Source: Candidatus Goldiibacteriota bacterium HGW-Goldbacteria-1
GTDB taxonomy: Bacteria > Oederibacteriota > PGYV01
NCBI GenBank assembly: GCA_002839855.1
Contig: PGYV01000002.1
Location: forward strand, 62,786-126,785
DNA: 64,000 bases
Direction: 5' to 3'
Part shown: positions 35,330-44,271 of the stretch, one piece after another
Numbering within the stretch: the first letter of the stretch is position 1
How the letters are laid out: each line of letters begins with the position of its first letter
Program-made: the position numbers and the translations under genes
The notes under the pieces: generated by a model
What the model saw: the letters and a program-made list of their open reading frames with translations, nothing else
Database searches by the model: none
Told to the model about the DNA's origin: nothing

Positions 35330-35491
35330 TATTATTACCTCCCGGGGATTAATTAATCAGTTAATTTTCTTATTTTAGCAAAAAAACAGCCTTCGGGCAA
35401 TGGGAATATACGAAAGTTTTCGGTATAAAATACAGTAAAACATATCGCTTTCGTTCATTTTTCGCTTAAATACTTAACAAAATAAATACTA

Positions 35492-35519
35492 TTGACTATT
35501 TTATATATAATGATAAAAT
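35492..35519 (+). promoter_or_regulatory. Probable promoter of the PorV-OmpA fusion gene
   Basis: TTGACT (35492-35497) and TAAAAT (35514-35519) with 16-base spacing, in very AT-rich DNA; overlapping TATATAAT runs offer alternatives. It lies about 40 bases before the GTG. Confidence 0.45.
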
Positions 35520-35556
35520 TATATATAATCAAAAAATGAATTAAAAGGGGCGTGCG

Positions 35557-37596
35557 GTGGCAGAAGTAATATACCGTATAAATTTAAAGATAAGCATAAT
35601 AATATTATTATTTATATTTATTGCGCCTTTTACCTCCCTTAATGCCGGCAGTTTTGGCACAAGTACTGCTGAATTCCTTAAGATAAAACCAGAAGCTGTT
35701 CAGGCGGGAATGGGCGAGGCGGGCACCGCTCTTCCGGACGGCACAAATGCCCTTATTTTTAACCCTGCAAATCTTGCGCTTTTGGATAAAGCGGAATTAA
35801 CTCCCACCGGAATTTTCTGGTTTAATAATATCAACATGCAGCACATTGCTTTTGGCGTGCCGTTTGAAAAAGGCTCCGGTTTTGGTGTAAGCCTGCTTTA
35901 TATTGATTACGGTTCTTATGACTCTACCGGCGGTACGTCGCCTTCTGTTTCCCTGAAAAATGCCGTCTTAACAGCCGGTTTTGGAAAAAGTTTTGGAAAC
36001 ACTTTCAGTTTTGGCGTGCAGTCAAGGGGGCTTTACGAAGATTTTATGGGCGATGTCAGCATGGGTGTGTCTTTTGACACGGGGATTTCGTTAAGCCTTT
36101 TAGAAAATAATATTTATGCGGCATTAACCGTAAAAAATCTGGGATTCTTATCCGGAACAAATGACATGTTTCCTGTGGAATTCGGCGCGGGCTTGGGTTT
36201 CAGGGTATATGAAGGTTCTTTTGATGTTTTCAGCGCCGCGATAGATTTTTCCAAGGCCGCGGGCGCGGATAATATTTTTGCCGGAGCCGGAATTGAATAT
36301 TTTTTATTCCGCGCGGTGGCGCTTAGGCTTGGCGCAAAATATAGTAATGCAATGGACCTTGGCAAAATGTCTTTTTCTGACGTGACAAAACTTACGTCCT
36401 TAACCGGCGGGCTGGGGATTCACGTGGGCGATTTTGGGCTTGATTACGCCTTTACGCCAATGGGTGACCTTGGCGCGGTGCACAGGATATCCGCAACCAT
36501 TAAATTCGGCGCGTCAATGTATGAACAGCAGCTGGCGGAAAAAAACGCGGAATTTGTGCCGAAAGCTATTGAAGTGCCAAAGGTGAACGTGGAAAACGGA
36601 AGAATAAAATCAGTTTCTTTTAAGCCCAATGTCCCTGAAGAAAAAGTAAAGGAATGGAGCCTTGATATCAAGACGTCTGACGGCAAAATTGTAAAGTCTT
36701 TTTCCGGCATGGGCGAAGTGCCAAAGGATTTAAGCTGGGACGGCACGGATAACGTGGGTAAAATAGCGGGCGCAAACACAAATTATATCTTTGATTTTAA
36801 AGCTAAAGACTACACCGGGCAGATTATAAAAACGGTGGGGCAGATTATTCAGCCCAAAAAATATGAATTTGAAGTTCCGGTGGACAAACCGTTTGTCCCG
36901 CTTAAAAACCGCGAAATGCTTGTAGCCCCGATAACACTGCTTGTGTCAAGTGACAGTGACGAAAGAAAAACAGTGCCTTTTGTCATGGTTAACAGGGAGA
37001 TTAAGAAAATTAAAGACTGGAATTTTCAGATATTTGATTCAAAGGATATGCTGTTAAAAGAGTTTTCCGGCGGGGAAACACTGCCTTCGTACCTTGTGTG
37101 GGACGGCCTTGATTCCGCGGGCAAATACGTGGACGACCTTAAAGGGTGCAGATACGTGCTTAACGTAAACGGCGTTAACGGCAAAAAAGCGGTTATAAAA
37201 GACAGGCAGGTTATACGCGACCCGTTTATTATCACGGCAAAGAGCAAAAAACTTAAACTTGGAAAGAAGATATATTTTGACCAGAACTCTTCCGTTATAA
37301 TGCCGGAAATGGCTGACAGGTTAAATCAACTGGCTGCCGAAATTGAAGGGCAGAAAAATGTCCAGGTTTATATACAGGGGCATTCCAGCGAGGAAGGCGA
37401 TTCCGCGCAGAATTTATACCTGTCCCAGGAAAGGGCAAAAACAGTATTGCGGTATTTTGTGGAAAAATATAAAATGTCGCCGCTTTCAATTACCACGGTG
37501 GGTTATGGCGCCAAAGTGCCGCTTAATAAAAACCGCACAGACACGGAAAGAAGAATTAACAGAAGGGTGGAAATAATCATAATGGGTGAAAAATAA
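35557..37596 (+). CDS. PorV-family barrel fused to two FlgD-like Ig modules and an OmpA domain
   Basis: A 679-residue protein with GTG start (AAAAGGGG upstream) and signal peptide (about 1-31). Residues about 32-310 are a UPF0164/PorV-type barrel (KIKPEAVQAGMGEAGTALPD, NALIFNPANLAL). Two Ig modules follow, with LSWDGTDNVGKIAGANTNY (about 390) and LVWDGLDSAGKYVDD (about 515). Residues about 565-679 are a good OmpA/Pal domain: IYFDQNSSVIMPEMADRLNQ, VYIQGHSSEEGDSAQNLYLS, then QERAKTVLRYFV and ERRINRRVEI. The protein would sit in the outer membrane and grip peptidoglycan, joining barrel and wall anchor in one chain. The next gene overlaps its stop by one base. Confidence 0.88.
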   Translation: MAEVIYRINLKISIIILLFIFIAPFTSLNAGSFGTSTAEFLKIKPEAVQAGMGEAGTALPDGTNALIFNPANLALLDKAELTPTGIFWFNNINMQHIAFGVPFEKGSGFGVSLLYIDYGSYDSTGGTSPSVSLKNAVLTAGFGKSFGNTFSFGVQSRGLYEDFMGDVSMGVSFDTGISLSLLENNIYAALTVKNLGFLSGTNDMFPVEFGAGLGFRVYEGSFDVFSAAIDFSKAAGADNIFAGAGIEYFLFRAVALRLGAKYSNAMDLGKMSFSDVTKLTSLTGGLGIHVGDFGLDYAFTPMGDLGAVHRISATIKFGASMYEQQLAEKNAEFVPKAIEVPKVNVENGRIKSVSFKPNVPEEKVKEWSLDIKTSDGKIVKSFSGMGEVPKDLSWDGTDNVGKIAGANTNYIFDFKAKDYTGQIIKTVGQIIQPKKYEFEVPVDKPFVPLKNREMLVAPITLLVSSDSDERKTVPFVMVNREIKKIKDWNFQIFDSKDMLLKEFSGGETLPSYLVWDGLDSAGKYVDDLKGCRYVLNVNGVNGKKAVIKDRQVIRDPFIITAKSKKLKLGKKIYFDQNSSVIMPEMADRLNQLAAEIEGQKNVQVYIQGHSSEEGDSAQNLYLSQERAKTVLRYFVEKYKMSPLSITTVGYGAKVPLNKNRTDTERRINRRVEIIIMGEK

Positions 37597-38654
37597 TGAA
37601 GTTAAGAAATTTTTTTGCTGCTGCGTTAATCTGCGCTGTTTTTGCGGCTGCGGTTTATGCCGCGGAAAGTCCGGAAGCTTTGTACAACAGGGCAAACGAA
37701 CAGGCGGCTATTGGTGATTCTGCCGCGGCTATTGACCTGTTTTACAGGGTCATTGAAGATTATCCCAAATTCACTTACGCGGCTGACGCTATGTACCGCC
37801 TTGGAAATCTGCTGTACCGCACCGAAAGATACGAAGAGTCGGAAAGGGTATTTAATGCCCTGGCGGGTAAATTTAAAAATTATAAACACCTGGATAAGGT
37901 ATATGAAAAACTTATACATATTTATGTGGAAGTTTACCCTGATAATGCCAAAGCGGACGCAATAAGGGACAGGTATAAAAAACGTTTTGGAATTACGCCT
38001 GTGCTTACCGCCATTGACAAGACACTTACAATTTTAAAAAGCGATGAACAGCAGGGGGCGAAAATACTTGCGCTTGACGCGCACCTGATAACCGCCGGCA
38101 GGGTGTCGGTTGTATCACGCCTTGAAAAAGAGGTTTTCCCTTTAAGGAATTACATACTTGCAGAGGCATATTCGGCTGATAGAAAATATATGGTGAAGAA
38201 AGACGGCGGGAAAAAGCAAAAAAATCTTGTTATTTATAATGCCGCGGGAAAAAAAGTAAAAGTGATAAAGCAATCCGCGGGCGGGCAGGCGCCGCAGTGG
38301 TCATGGGACGGCAGATATATCGGCTACACAATTCTGACAAAAAATGTAAGAAAAATAATGGTCTATGACGTCAAAAAGAATAAGGTTAGAAAGCTTTTTT
38401 CCGGAAAAAATGTGGAACCAATGCTTCTGTTTTCTCCGGAAGGCGGAAAGATAGTTTTTATATATAACGGCAATCCGTGGATAATGGAAAAAACCGGAAA
38501 TAACATTTCATTTCTGGGGACGGTTAAGTTAAAAAAAGTAGTAATGGCGGCGTGGAGCCAGTACGGTGAAAAGTTAATTTTTATGCAGGATGGACGCAGT
38601 GATTTTAATCTGATAGTACTTGAAAGAAAGCGCCTTTTAATGGGCGGAAAATAG
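37596..38654 (+). CDS. Exported TPR plus beta-propeller (PD40-like) protein
   Basis: A 352-residue protein starting at a TAATG overlap. Signal peptide 1-22 (AAAVYAAE). TPR-like repeats at about 25-125 (LYNRANEQAAIGDSAAAIDL, YPKFTYAADAMYRLGNLLY). Residues about 185-345 have WD40-like/TolB-type strands: APQWSWDGRYIGYTIL, MLLFSPEGGKIVFIY and AAWSQYGEKLIFMQ, each a 'w.s.dg..i.f' blade. The number of blades is too few for a full propeller alone. It is predicted periplasmic and likely works with the PorV-OmpA protein encoded just upstream. Confidence 0.8.
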   Translation: MKLRNFFAAALICAVFAAAVYAAESPEALYNRANEQAAIGDSAAAIDLFYRVIEDYPKFTYAADAMYRLGNLLYRTERYEESERVFNALAGKFKNYKHLDKVYEKLIHIYVEVYPDNAKADAIRDRYKKRFGITPVLTAIDKTLTILKSDEQQGAKILALDAHLITAGRVSVVSRLEKEVFPLRNYILAEAYSADRKYMVKKDGGKKQKNLVIYNAAGKKVKVIKQSAGGQAPQWSWDGRYIGYTILTKNVRKIMVYDVKKNKVRKLFSGKNVEPMLLFSPEGGKIVFIYNGNPWIMEKTGNNISFLGTVKLKKVVMAAWSQYGEKLIFMQDGRSDFNLIVLERKRLLMGGK

Positions 38655-38666
38655 GGAGGTATTATT

Positions 38667-40541
38667 ATGAAAAAAAGTTTAATCGCCAGGCTGATTGCGG
38701 CCGTATTAATGGTGTTTATGGTATCCGCGGTCTTTGCGTCTGTGGAAGAATATAAGAAGGCCGTGGAGCTTGACGGTAACAATGTGGTAAAGCGGTTTAA
38801 CCTTGGGCTGGCCTATTACAATGATTCACGGCACGACGAAGCGCTTGATACGATGAGAAAGGTGCTGGAAATAAACAGGGATGACAAAGCGTCGCATGAC
38901 AAGGTGGATTTTTCCGCCGCGCAGATTTTAGGGATAATTTATTTTAATTTTAAAAACAATGATGATGAAGCGATAAAATATTTTGACAAAGCATCACAGC
39001 TAAACCCGGCGGACGGGGCCAATTATTTTTACACGGGGCTTGCTTACCTGCGCAAGGAAAATCTGGATAAATCAATAGAAGCTTTTACCAAAAGCATAGC
39101 CAAAGGGTACGATGACATGGCAGAGGCTTATTTCAGGCTGGGGCAGTCGTATTATAAAAAGAATGTTTTTGGAGACGCGCTTATTAATTTTGAAAAGTGT
39201 ATTGATATAAAACCCAAGCATCTGGAATGCAGGGAACTTCTGGGGCTTATCTACCATAAAAGGGAAAATGCTGACAAAACAATAGAAAATCTGAAAGAAG
39301 TTGTAAAAGCCAATCCGGAAAATTTTAACGCGCAGTATCTGCTTGGCCTTAATTACTTTAAGAAAAAAGAGTATGATAAGATGATAACGGCGTATAAAAA
39401 GGCAATTAACATTAACCCTAACTTTTCCGACGCGCATTATAATCTGGGGATGGCATATTATTACAGGAATATGTATAAAGAAGCCATTGAAGAGCTGGAA
39501 ACAGCCAAGAAACTTAATCCGGGCGATTCTTCCACGTTTTCGCTTTTAGCGCAGGTGAAGACCACCGGATACGACTATTACCTTAGCAGCGGCACAACAT
39601 ATCTGACGGAAGAAGATTTTATGAAGGCAAAAGAGCAGTTTACCCTTGCGCTTGCGGTAAAACCGGGCGACAGCGAAGCACAGAAATATCTGTCTTCTGT
39701 AAACGAAAGCATATCAAAGCAGATTCCCGATTATCTTGAGAAAGGCAAAAAAGCTTTTGAAGCGGGCGATGTGGGCGGGGCATATAATGCCTGGTATTAT
39801 GTACTTCAGGTAAACCCGGATAACGGGGAAGCAAAAGCAGGAATGGCAAAGGTTGAAAAAAATATAAGCGAGCTTATTTCCGCCAAGGAAAAGCAGGCAA
39901 AACTTTATCTTAACCAGGAAAAATACACGGAAGCGGTTGATGAATATTACGAATTAAAGAAACTGCTTACCGGCACAAAGGCGCAGGCTGTGGATGAAAA
40001 AATACGCGCTGCCCGGGCTTCCCGCGATGCGAAACTAAAAACGCTTCTTATACAGGCGGAAAAACATTTCAGCGGCAGCGATAAAAAAGTAAAAAAAGAT
40101 TACAGAAAAGCCGCACAAAAATTTAATGACGTGCTGAAATATGACCCAAAGAATTCATCCGCCCTTGACGGAATAACAAAGGTGAACCAGAAAATAGAAG
40201 CGGATAAGGATAAATATTTAAGCCTTGCCAGGCAGAATAAATCTTCACCGGAAAAAGCCAAGTCTTATTATCAGAAAGTGCTTGCTATAGACCCCAATAA
40301 CGAAGAGGCCAATAACGGTATAGAAAAACTTACAGGCACCCAAAGTAAAGCGTCTGTGGACGCTAAGGCCTTAAAATCGCTTTATTATGAAGGCGTTGAT
40401 AAATACGTAAACGGCGAGATTGAAGCCGCGATAACGGTATGGGGCAAAGTCATTGCCATGGACCCGGGGCACGCTGAAGCAAAGAAAAATATCGCAAGGG
40501 CAAAAGAAAAACTTGCTGCCATAAAAAAATTAAGCAGATAA
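38667..40541 (+). CDS. Exported TPR repeat protein
   Basis: A 624-residue protein with GGAGGT before the ATG and signal peptide 1-24 (VSAVFAS). At least ten TPR units are readable, for example AFTKSIAKGYDDMAEAYFRL, AYKKAININPNFSDAHYNLG and SYYQKVLAIDPNNEEANNGI. The C-terminal third (about 390-530) is Lys-rich and more helical. No other domain. It is the third gene of a PorV-OmpA/propeller/TPR series, so a periplasmic scaffold role beside that barrel is likely. Partner unknown. Confidence 0.85.
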   Translation: MKKSLIARLIAAVLMVFMVSAVFASVEEYKKAVELDGNNVVKRFNLGLAYYNDSRHDEALDTMRKVLEINRDDKASHDKVDFSAAQILGIIYFNFKNNDDEAIKYFDKASQLNPADGANYFYTGLAYLRKENLDKSIEAFTKSIAKGYDDMAEAYFRLGQSYYKKNVFGDALINFEKCIDIKPKHLECRELLGLIYHKRENADKTIENLKEVVKANPENFNAQYLLGLNYFKKKEYDKMITAYKKAININPNFSDAHYNLGMAYYYRNMYKEAIEELETAKKLNPGDSSTFSLLAQVKTTGYDYYLSSGTTYLTEEDFMKAKEQFTLALAVKPGDSEAQKYLSSVNESISKQIPDYLEKGKKAFEAGDVGGAYNAWYYVLQVNPDNGEAKAGMAKVEKNISELISAKEKQAKLYLNQEKYTEAVDEYYELKKLLTGTKAQAVDEKIRAARASRDAKLKTLLIQAEKHFSGSDKKVKKDYRKAAQKFNDVLKYDPKNSSALDGITKVNQKIEADKDKYLSLARQNKSSPEKAKSYYQKVLAIDPNNEEANNGIEKLTGTQSKASVDAKALKSLYYEGVDKYVNGEIEAAITVWGKVIAMDPGHAEAKKNIARAKEKLAAIKKLSR

Positions 40542-40552
40542 AAGAGGCGGGG

Positions 40553-41575
40553 ATGAAAATAACGATATATGACGTTGCCAAAAAAGCCGGGGTTTCCATT
40601 TCCACCGCTTCTAAGGCGTTAAACGACCGCAAAGACGTGGGCGATAAAACAAAAGAAGCGGTAAGGATAATAGCCAAAGAATTAAACTATGAACCTTCAC
40701 GTTTTGCGCGCGCCCTTGCCATGAGAAAAACAGAAAACATAGGCGTGGTATCGGGCAGGTTTTACCGCGCGCCTGTCATTACCAACCCGTTTTATTCAAA
40801 GATACTTGAAGGCATTGAAGAAGTTCTGGCGGACACGGATTTTAACCTTGTCACCAATGTGGTAAAAAAAGAGCAGATTGAAGCGATGGAACTGCCGAAG
40901 ATAATAAAAGAAAAAAGCGTTGACGGGCTGATACTTCTTGGGCATATGCCCGCGGATTACGCGGACATGATAATAGACAGGGGAATTCCCGTGGTTATGA
41001 TAGACAATTCATATGACACGGATAAAGCGGACTGCATAGTGGCCGATAACGAAGGCGGCGCGTTTAATGCTGTTGAACAGCTGATAAAACTTGGGCATAA
41101 AAAAATTGCTTATATGTCGCGAAACGGAAGGTACAGTTTTCTTTTAAGGCGCGACGGGTATAAAAGGGCGCTTATTGCCAACGGGCTGCCGGTGGATGAC
41201 AACATGATAGTGTTCTGCAGGGAAAATCAGGAAGAGGCGGATGACCCTTACGCGTGGATGAAAAAGGTAATTGAAAGCGATAATAAACCGGATGCGCTTT
41301 TTATGTGCAACGACATAAACGCGATACTTGCGATAAACATGCTTAAAGACGCCGGGTTAAAAGTACCGGATGATATGTCTGTGGTGGGTTTTGACAATAT
41401 AGAACTTGCCGGCCACTTTATCCCGTCCATTGCCACGGTTAACGTGCCAAAAGAAGAAATGGGCAAGAAAGCGGTAAACATACTGCTGGATATAATGAAC
41501 AAGAAAAGGACAGTAAAGGAAAAGATTGTCGTCCCGACAGAATTTATCATGGGCGGCTCGGTACGGAAGCGGTAA
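40553..41575 (+). CDS. LacI family transcriptional regulator
   Basis: A 340-residue protein. The N-terminal helix-turn-helix TIYDVAKKAGVSISTASKAL (3-22) and hinge helix (PSRFARALAMRKTENIGVV) precede a periplasmic-binding-protein-like effector domain (about 60-330; NPFYSKILEGIEEVL, DDMSVVGFDNIELAGHFIPS). LacI regulators usually sense sugars or nucleosides and repress nearby genes. The adjacent genes are TPR and small membrane proteins, so the target is not evident, and I found no clear operator palindrome beside it. It lies 11 bases after the TPR gene. It is the only clear transcription factor in the window. Confidence 0.93.
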   Translation: MKITIYDVAKKAGVSISTASKALNDRKDVGDKTKEAVRIIAKELNYEPSRFARALAMRKTENIGVVSGRFYRAPVITNPFYSKILEGIEEVLADTDFNLVTNVVKKEQIEAMELPKIIKEKSVDGLILLGHMPADYADMIIDRGIPVVMIDNSYDTDKADCIVADNEGGAFNAVEQLIKLGHKKIAYMSRNGRYSFLLRRDGYKRALIANGLPVDDNMIVFCRENQEEADDPYAWMKKVIESDNKPDALFMCNDINAILAINMLKDAGLKVPDDMSVVGFDNIELAGHFIPSIATVNVPKEEMGKKAVNILLDIMNKKRTVKEKIVVPTEFIMGGSVRKR

Positions 41576-41623
41576 GGCAGATGGTTGGATGTTTAGATGC
41601 TTGGATGCTTGGAAAATCGGTGT

Positions 41624-41653
41624 GGTAGACGCGGGTCTTCGGCCCGCAGTAGT
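41624..41653. repeat. REP-like hairpin, family B (variant)
   Basis: GGTAGAC followed by stem GCGGG and CCCGC around TCTTCGG. The TCTTTAG loop of other copies is changed to TCTTCGG, as in the copy at 42884. The 261-base gap also holds a TTGGATGTTTAGATGC-type phrase repeat (41581-41620). Nothing else is recognisable. Confidence 0.7.
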
Positions 41654-41836
41654 TGTTTTATGTATGTATTTAAAACGCCTCCCGTCTGTATAAAATTAAT
41701 TTCTCAACACTAATTACAACTATCGGAAGGTATTTGTTGGCAGATCTGATGTATAAAAGGCTTGTGTTTTACTTGGTGGATAGGGAATTGATATATGGTT
41801 CTTGGGTGTAATGTTGGAAAATGGCGGGGATTAAAG

Positions 41837-42178
41837 ATGAGAAAAATAATCTTTTTTTTAATCGTAACAGTATTTTTTGCTATACAGTTATTTTTTACTG
41901 CGAAGAATAATATGCATGTTGTTACGGCTTTGGTTTTAACTGTTATGCTTATTCCGGGATTGCTTCTTATTGTTTTTCCGGAAAAGACTATAGAACTTCA
42001 TATTAAATTACACGAATATTTAAAGAATAAGCCGGGCGTGATGAAGGTGCATTCGGAAGAGTTTTGGAAATCCATGGAATACGGCCCGAATAAGTCATAC
42101 AACGTTAAATTGGTTAGAATCCTGGGTGTTTTAATACTTGGGTTTTCTATTTTCAGTCAATACAAATTCTTTTTTTAA
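41837..42178 (+). CDS. Small membrane protein of unknown function
   Basis: A 113-residue protein from ATG 41837, with GGGGA six bases upstream; an in-frame ATG at 41795 would add 14 residues. Two N-terminal hydrophobic helices (about 2-20 and 26-46) precede a soluble segment (IELHIKLHEYLKNKPGVMKV, SEEFWKSMEYGPNKSYNV). A final helix (about 92-108) ends QYKFFF. AT-rich DNA. No family recognised; the topology of three helices with an amphipathic loop suggests a small integral membrane protein. Confidence 0.6.
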   Translation: MRKIIFFLIVTVFFAIQLFFTAKNNMHVVTALVLTVMLIPGLLLIVFPEKTIELHIKLHEYLKNKPGVMKVHSEEFWKSMEYGPNKSYNVKLVRILGVLILGFSIFSQYKFFF

Positions 42179-42221
42179 GAGGGTTTAAGGACTTGAAATT
42201 GAAAAATAACGGGGATAAAAA

Positions 42222-42683
42222 GTGAATGAATTGAAAGAGTTTATCAATTGGTTAAAGACGGCAAAAAAGAATGTGCTATTAGTATTCTCTGTTGTCGTTT
42301 TTTTAATTTTTAATGAATTGTTAGTTTTGTGGGTTACTTATATTTTATACCAGAATTATACAGTGTTTCCAATTGAACAGAATATGTTTATAAACTCTTT
42401 ATCTATTTTTTTAGGACCTATATATTATTTTATTGTTATATTTATTGATTCATTTCCTCCTTTTCGTTATTTGATGGGGCTGAATGTTATTATCCCTTTT
42501 ATACCGGTTTTACTGTGTTTGGTTTATATTGCTGTAATTTTTTCAAAGTATAAAAAAATGTTAATACAAAATAGAAATAAAGCATTCAAATTTCTGTTGA
42601 TGAATATGATGATATGGATATTTTTGGGAACGTTGATGTATATTTTGATTTTGTTTATTTATCCTGGAATTATGCGTCTTTAA
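42222..42683 (+). CDS. Small polytopic membrane protein of unknown function, strongly AT-rich
   Basis: A 153-residue protein with GTG start after GGGGATAAAA. Four hydrophobic segments (about 18-42, 55-75, 83-105 and 122-148) are rich in Ile, Leu, Phe and Tyr. The polar parts are short (INWLKTAKKN, FSKYKKMLIQNRNKAFK). Codon choice (ATT, TTT, TTA, TTG) is visibly more AT-biased than in neighbours, suggesting a recent arrival or a fast-evolving gene. No family recognised. Confidence 0.55.
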   Translation: MNELKEFINWLKTAKKNVLLVFSVVVFLIFNELLVLWVTYILYQNYTVFPIEQNMFINSLSIFLGPIYYFIVIFIDSFPPFRYLMGLNVIIPFIPVLLCLVYIAVIFSKYKKMLIQNRNKAFKFLLMNMMIWIFLGTLMYILILFIYPGIMRL

Positions 42684-42835
42684 GTTAAATGATAGTTGAA
42701 TTTATTTTATACAAATTTATTAATTGCGATTACCGCATCGGTATTTGTGTTATAAGTTACACCAGTGATAGGGGATATATAGTAATAATGTTTTATACAA
42801 TTAGTAGAAGAGTAATCGACAGGAAAAGATGGCTC

Positions 42836-43006
42836 TGCTGTTTGGAAGGTTGGGAAAGATAATGCCGAAAGCAAGGGCAACTACCGCGGGCTGAAGACCC
42901 GCGTCTACCACACCGATTTTCCAAGCATCAAAGCGTCCAAGCATCCAAACATCCGATCTTCCAAGCATCCAAGCCTCTAACCCTCTAACCCTCCAAGCCT
43001 CCATTT
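42836..43006. repeat. Phrase repeats and a reverse family-B REP hairpin
   Basis: The REP copy (42884-42909) has CCGCGGGCTGAAGACCCGCG then TCTACC. It is followed by about 95 bases of imperfect 8-9 base phrases (CCAAGCATC, CCTCTAACC, CCTCCAAGC). On the opposite strand the phrases match those at 41581-41620 (GCTTGGATG type). The 389-base gap contains no credible gene. Confidence 0.7.
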
Positions 43007-43013
43007 TATCTGT

Positions 43014-43042
43014 TTGCCATAACTCCCATATTAGTTTATAAT
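43014..43042 (+). promoter_or_regulatory. Probable promoter of the O-antigen-ligase/SprA gene series
   Basis: TTGCCA (43014-43019) and perfect TATAAT (43037-43042) with exact 17-base spacing, 30 bases before the ATG at 43073. It could drive the whole run from the ligase through the SprA-family gene and beyond, since no later gap is large. Confidence 0.55.
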
Positions 43043-43072
43043 ATTATATTATTATATATAAAGGAGCTGGAA

Positions 43073-44263
43073 ATGGTTAAATTTGACCTTAAAACAGGCG
43101 CTTTTTGGGCTTTGTGCGGGTATGCGGCGGTGTCTGCTGTGTCCATCACAATGGCGGAGATATTCTATATTTTGTCGCTGGTTTTGTGGATTGTCCTGTT
43201 TGTAAAGCAGAAGGATGAAACTGCTTTTAACATAAGCAAATTCATCCTTATCCCTTTTTCCGCTTTCATATTCATCCACTTTATTGCGGCAGTTTTTGGT
43301 GTTGACCCTTTAAACAGTATAAAAGACTTCAAAAAGGTCTATATAATGGGCGCGGTTTTTCTTGCTGCTTATATCTCCCGCAGCTCTTTGAATAAAGAGA
43401 TGCTTATGCGGTTTTTTGCGGCAGGGGCGATATTTGTCGGCGGGTACGCTTTTTCCACCGGCATCTACCACAGGTTAATAATGCACGAAGCGGATTTTAG
43501 GGCTGTCTCTTTTTCCGGCAACCACATGCACGCGGGCGGAATGCTTGCTATGGCATGTGTGGTGCTGGCGGGGTTTATGGTGGCGGAATTAAAGTCGTTA
43601 AGCGTTAAACGGTTGAACGTTCTTTTATACTCGCTTGGTTCTTTTTTCGCGGGGCTTGGGCTGGTCTTCACATTTACCAGGGGTTCCTGGCTGGCGGCTT
43701 TATGTGGAATGCTTATTATTTTTTTTATGGCCGGAAAGAAATACTTTGTGATTTTTCTTGTGATTATAGCAGCCGCGGGTTTTGCCCTTAAAGACACGGC
43801 AGTTGGCAAAAGGGCAATGAGTTCGTTTAATACAAACAAAGGCACTTCAAATATTGAAAGGGCTTATATGTGGGAAAGCGGTATTAAAATGATAAAAGAT
43901 AAACCGTGGCTTGGCATAGGCACCGCAAATGTCGGGAAAATATATCCGCAGTACATAAATCCGGAAGCGCGGGAGAGGCAGCAGGGGCACCTTCATAATA
44001 CCGCGATTCAGATTGCCGTAATAGACGGGCTTTTGGGGCTGGCGGCATTAATATGGCTTTTTGTATCGCTTTTAATCACGCAGATACGCGGCGCGCTGTC
44101 AGCTAACGGTTATGACAAACACGCGCTTTTTGCTTTTTTTGCCGTAACAGTTGTATTTGTGATAAACGGCCTCTTTGAATATAACCTGTTTTCATCGCAG
44201 GTGGCTTTAATGTTCTGGTTTCTTACGGGAATTTCTTTACGGCCAAGAATTCATGGCCAATAA
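43073..44263 (+). CDS. O-antigen ligase/polymerase family (WaaL/Wzy_C) membrane protein
   Basis: A 396-residue protein with AAGGAG before the ATG. About 11-12 membrane helices. The Wzy_C core includes FTFTRGSWLAALCGM (about 203-217) and a large periplasmic loop (about 250-315) with YMWESGIKMIKDKPWLGIGT, then EARERQQGHLHNTAIQIAV; the HLHN motif is typical of the family. These proteins join polysaccharide to lipid A-core, to proteins, or polymerise O-units; which applies is not decidable here. It is followed by a heptosyltransferase-like gene after eight bases. Confidence 0.88.
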   Translation: MVKFDLKTGAFWALCGYAAVSAVSITMAEIFYILSLVLWIVLFVKQKDETAFNISKFILIPFSAFIFIHFIAAVFGVDPLNSIKDFKKVYIMGAVFLAAYISRSSLNKEMLMRFFAAGAIFVGGYAFSTGIYHRLIMHEADFRAVSFSGNHMHAGGMLAMACVVLAGFMVAELKSLSVKRLNVLLYSLGSFFAGLGLVFTFTRGSWLAALCGMLIIFFMAGKKYFVIFLVIIAAAGFALKDTAVGKRAMSSFNTNKGTSNIERAYMWESGIKMIKDKPWLGIGTANVGKIYPQYINPEARERQQGHLHNTAIQIAVIDGLLGLAALIWLFVSLLITQIRGALSANGYDKHALFAFFAVTVVFVINGLFEYNLFSSQVALMFWFLTGISLRPRIHGQ

Positions 44264-44271
44264 GGAGCAAC

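Noticed and set aside
42740-42900. 24-residue frame starting at about 42788
   Set aside because: No ribosome site, runs into phrase repeats, and has no recognisable content.
42801-43004. 67-residue minus-strand frame (EAWRVRGLEAWM...)
   Set aside because: It translates the GCTTGGATG-type phrase repeat and a REP copy; not a gene.
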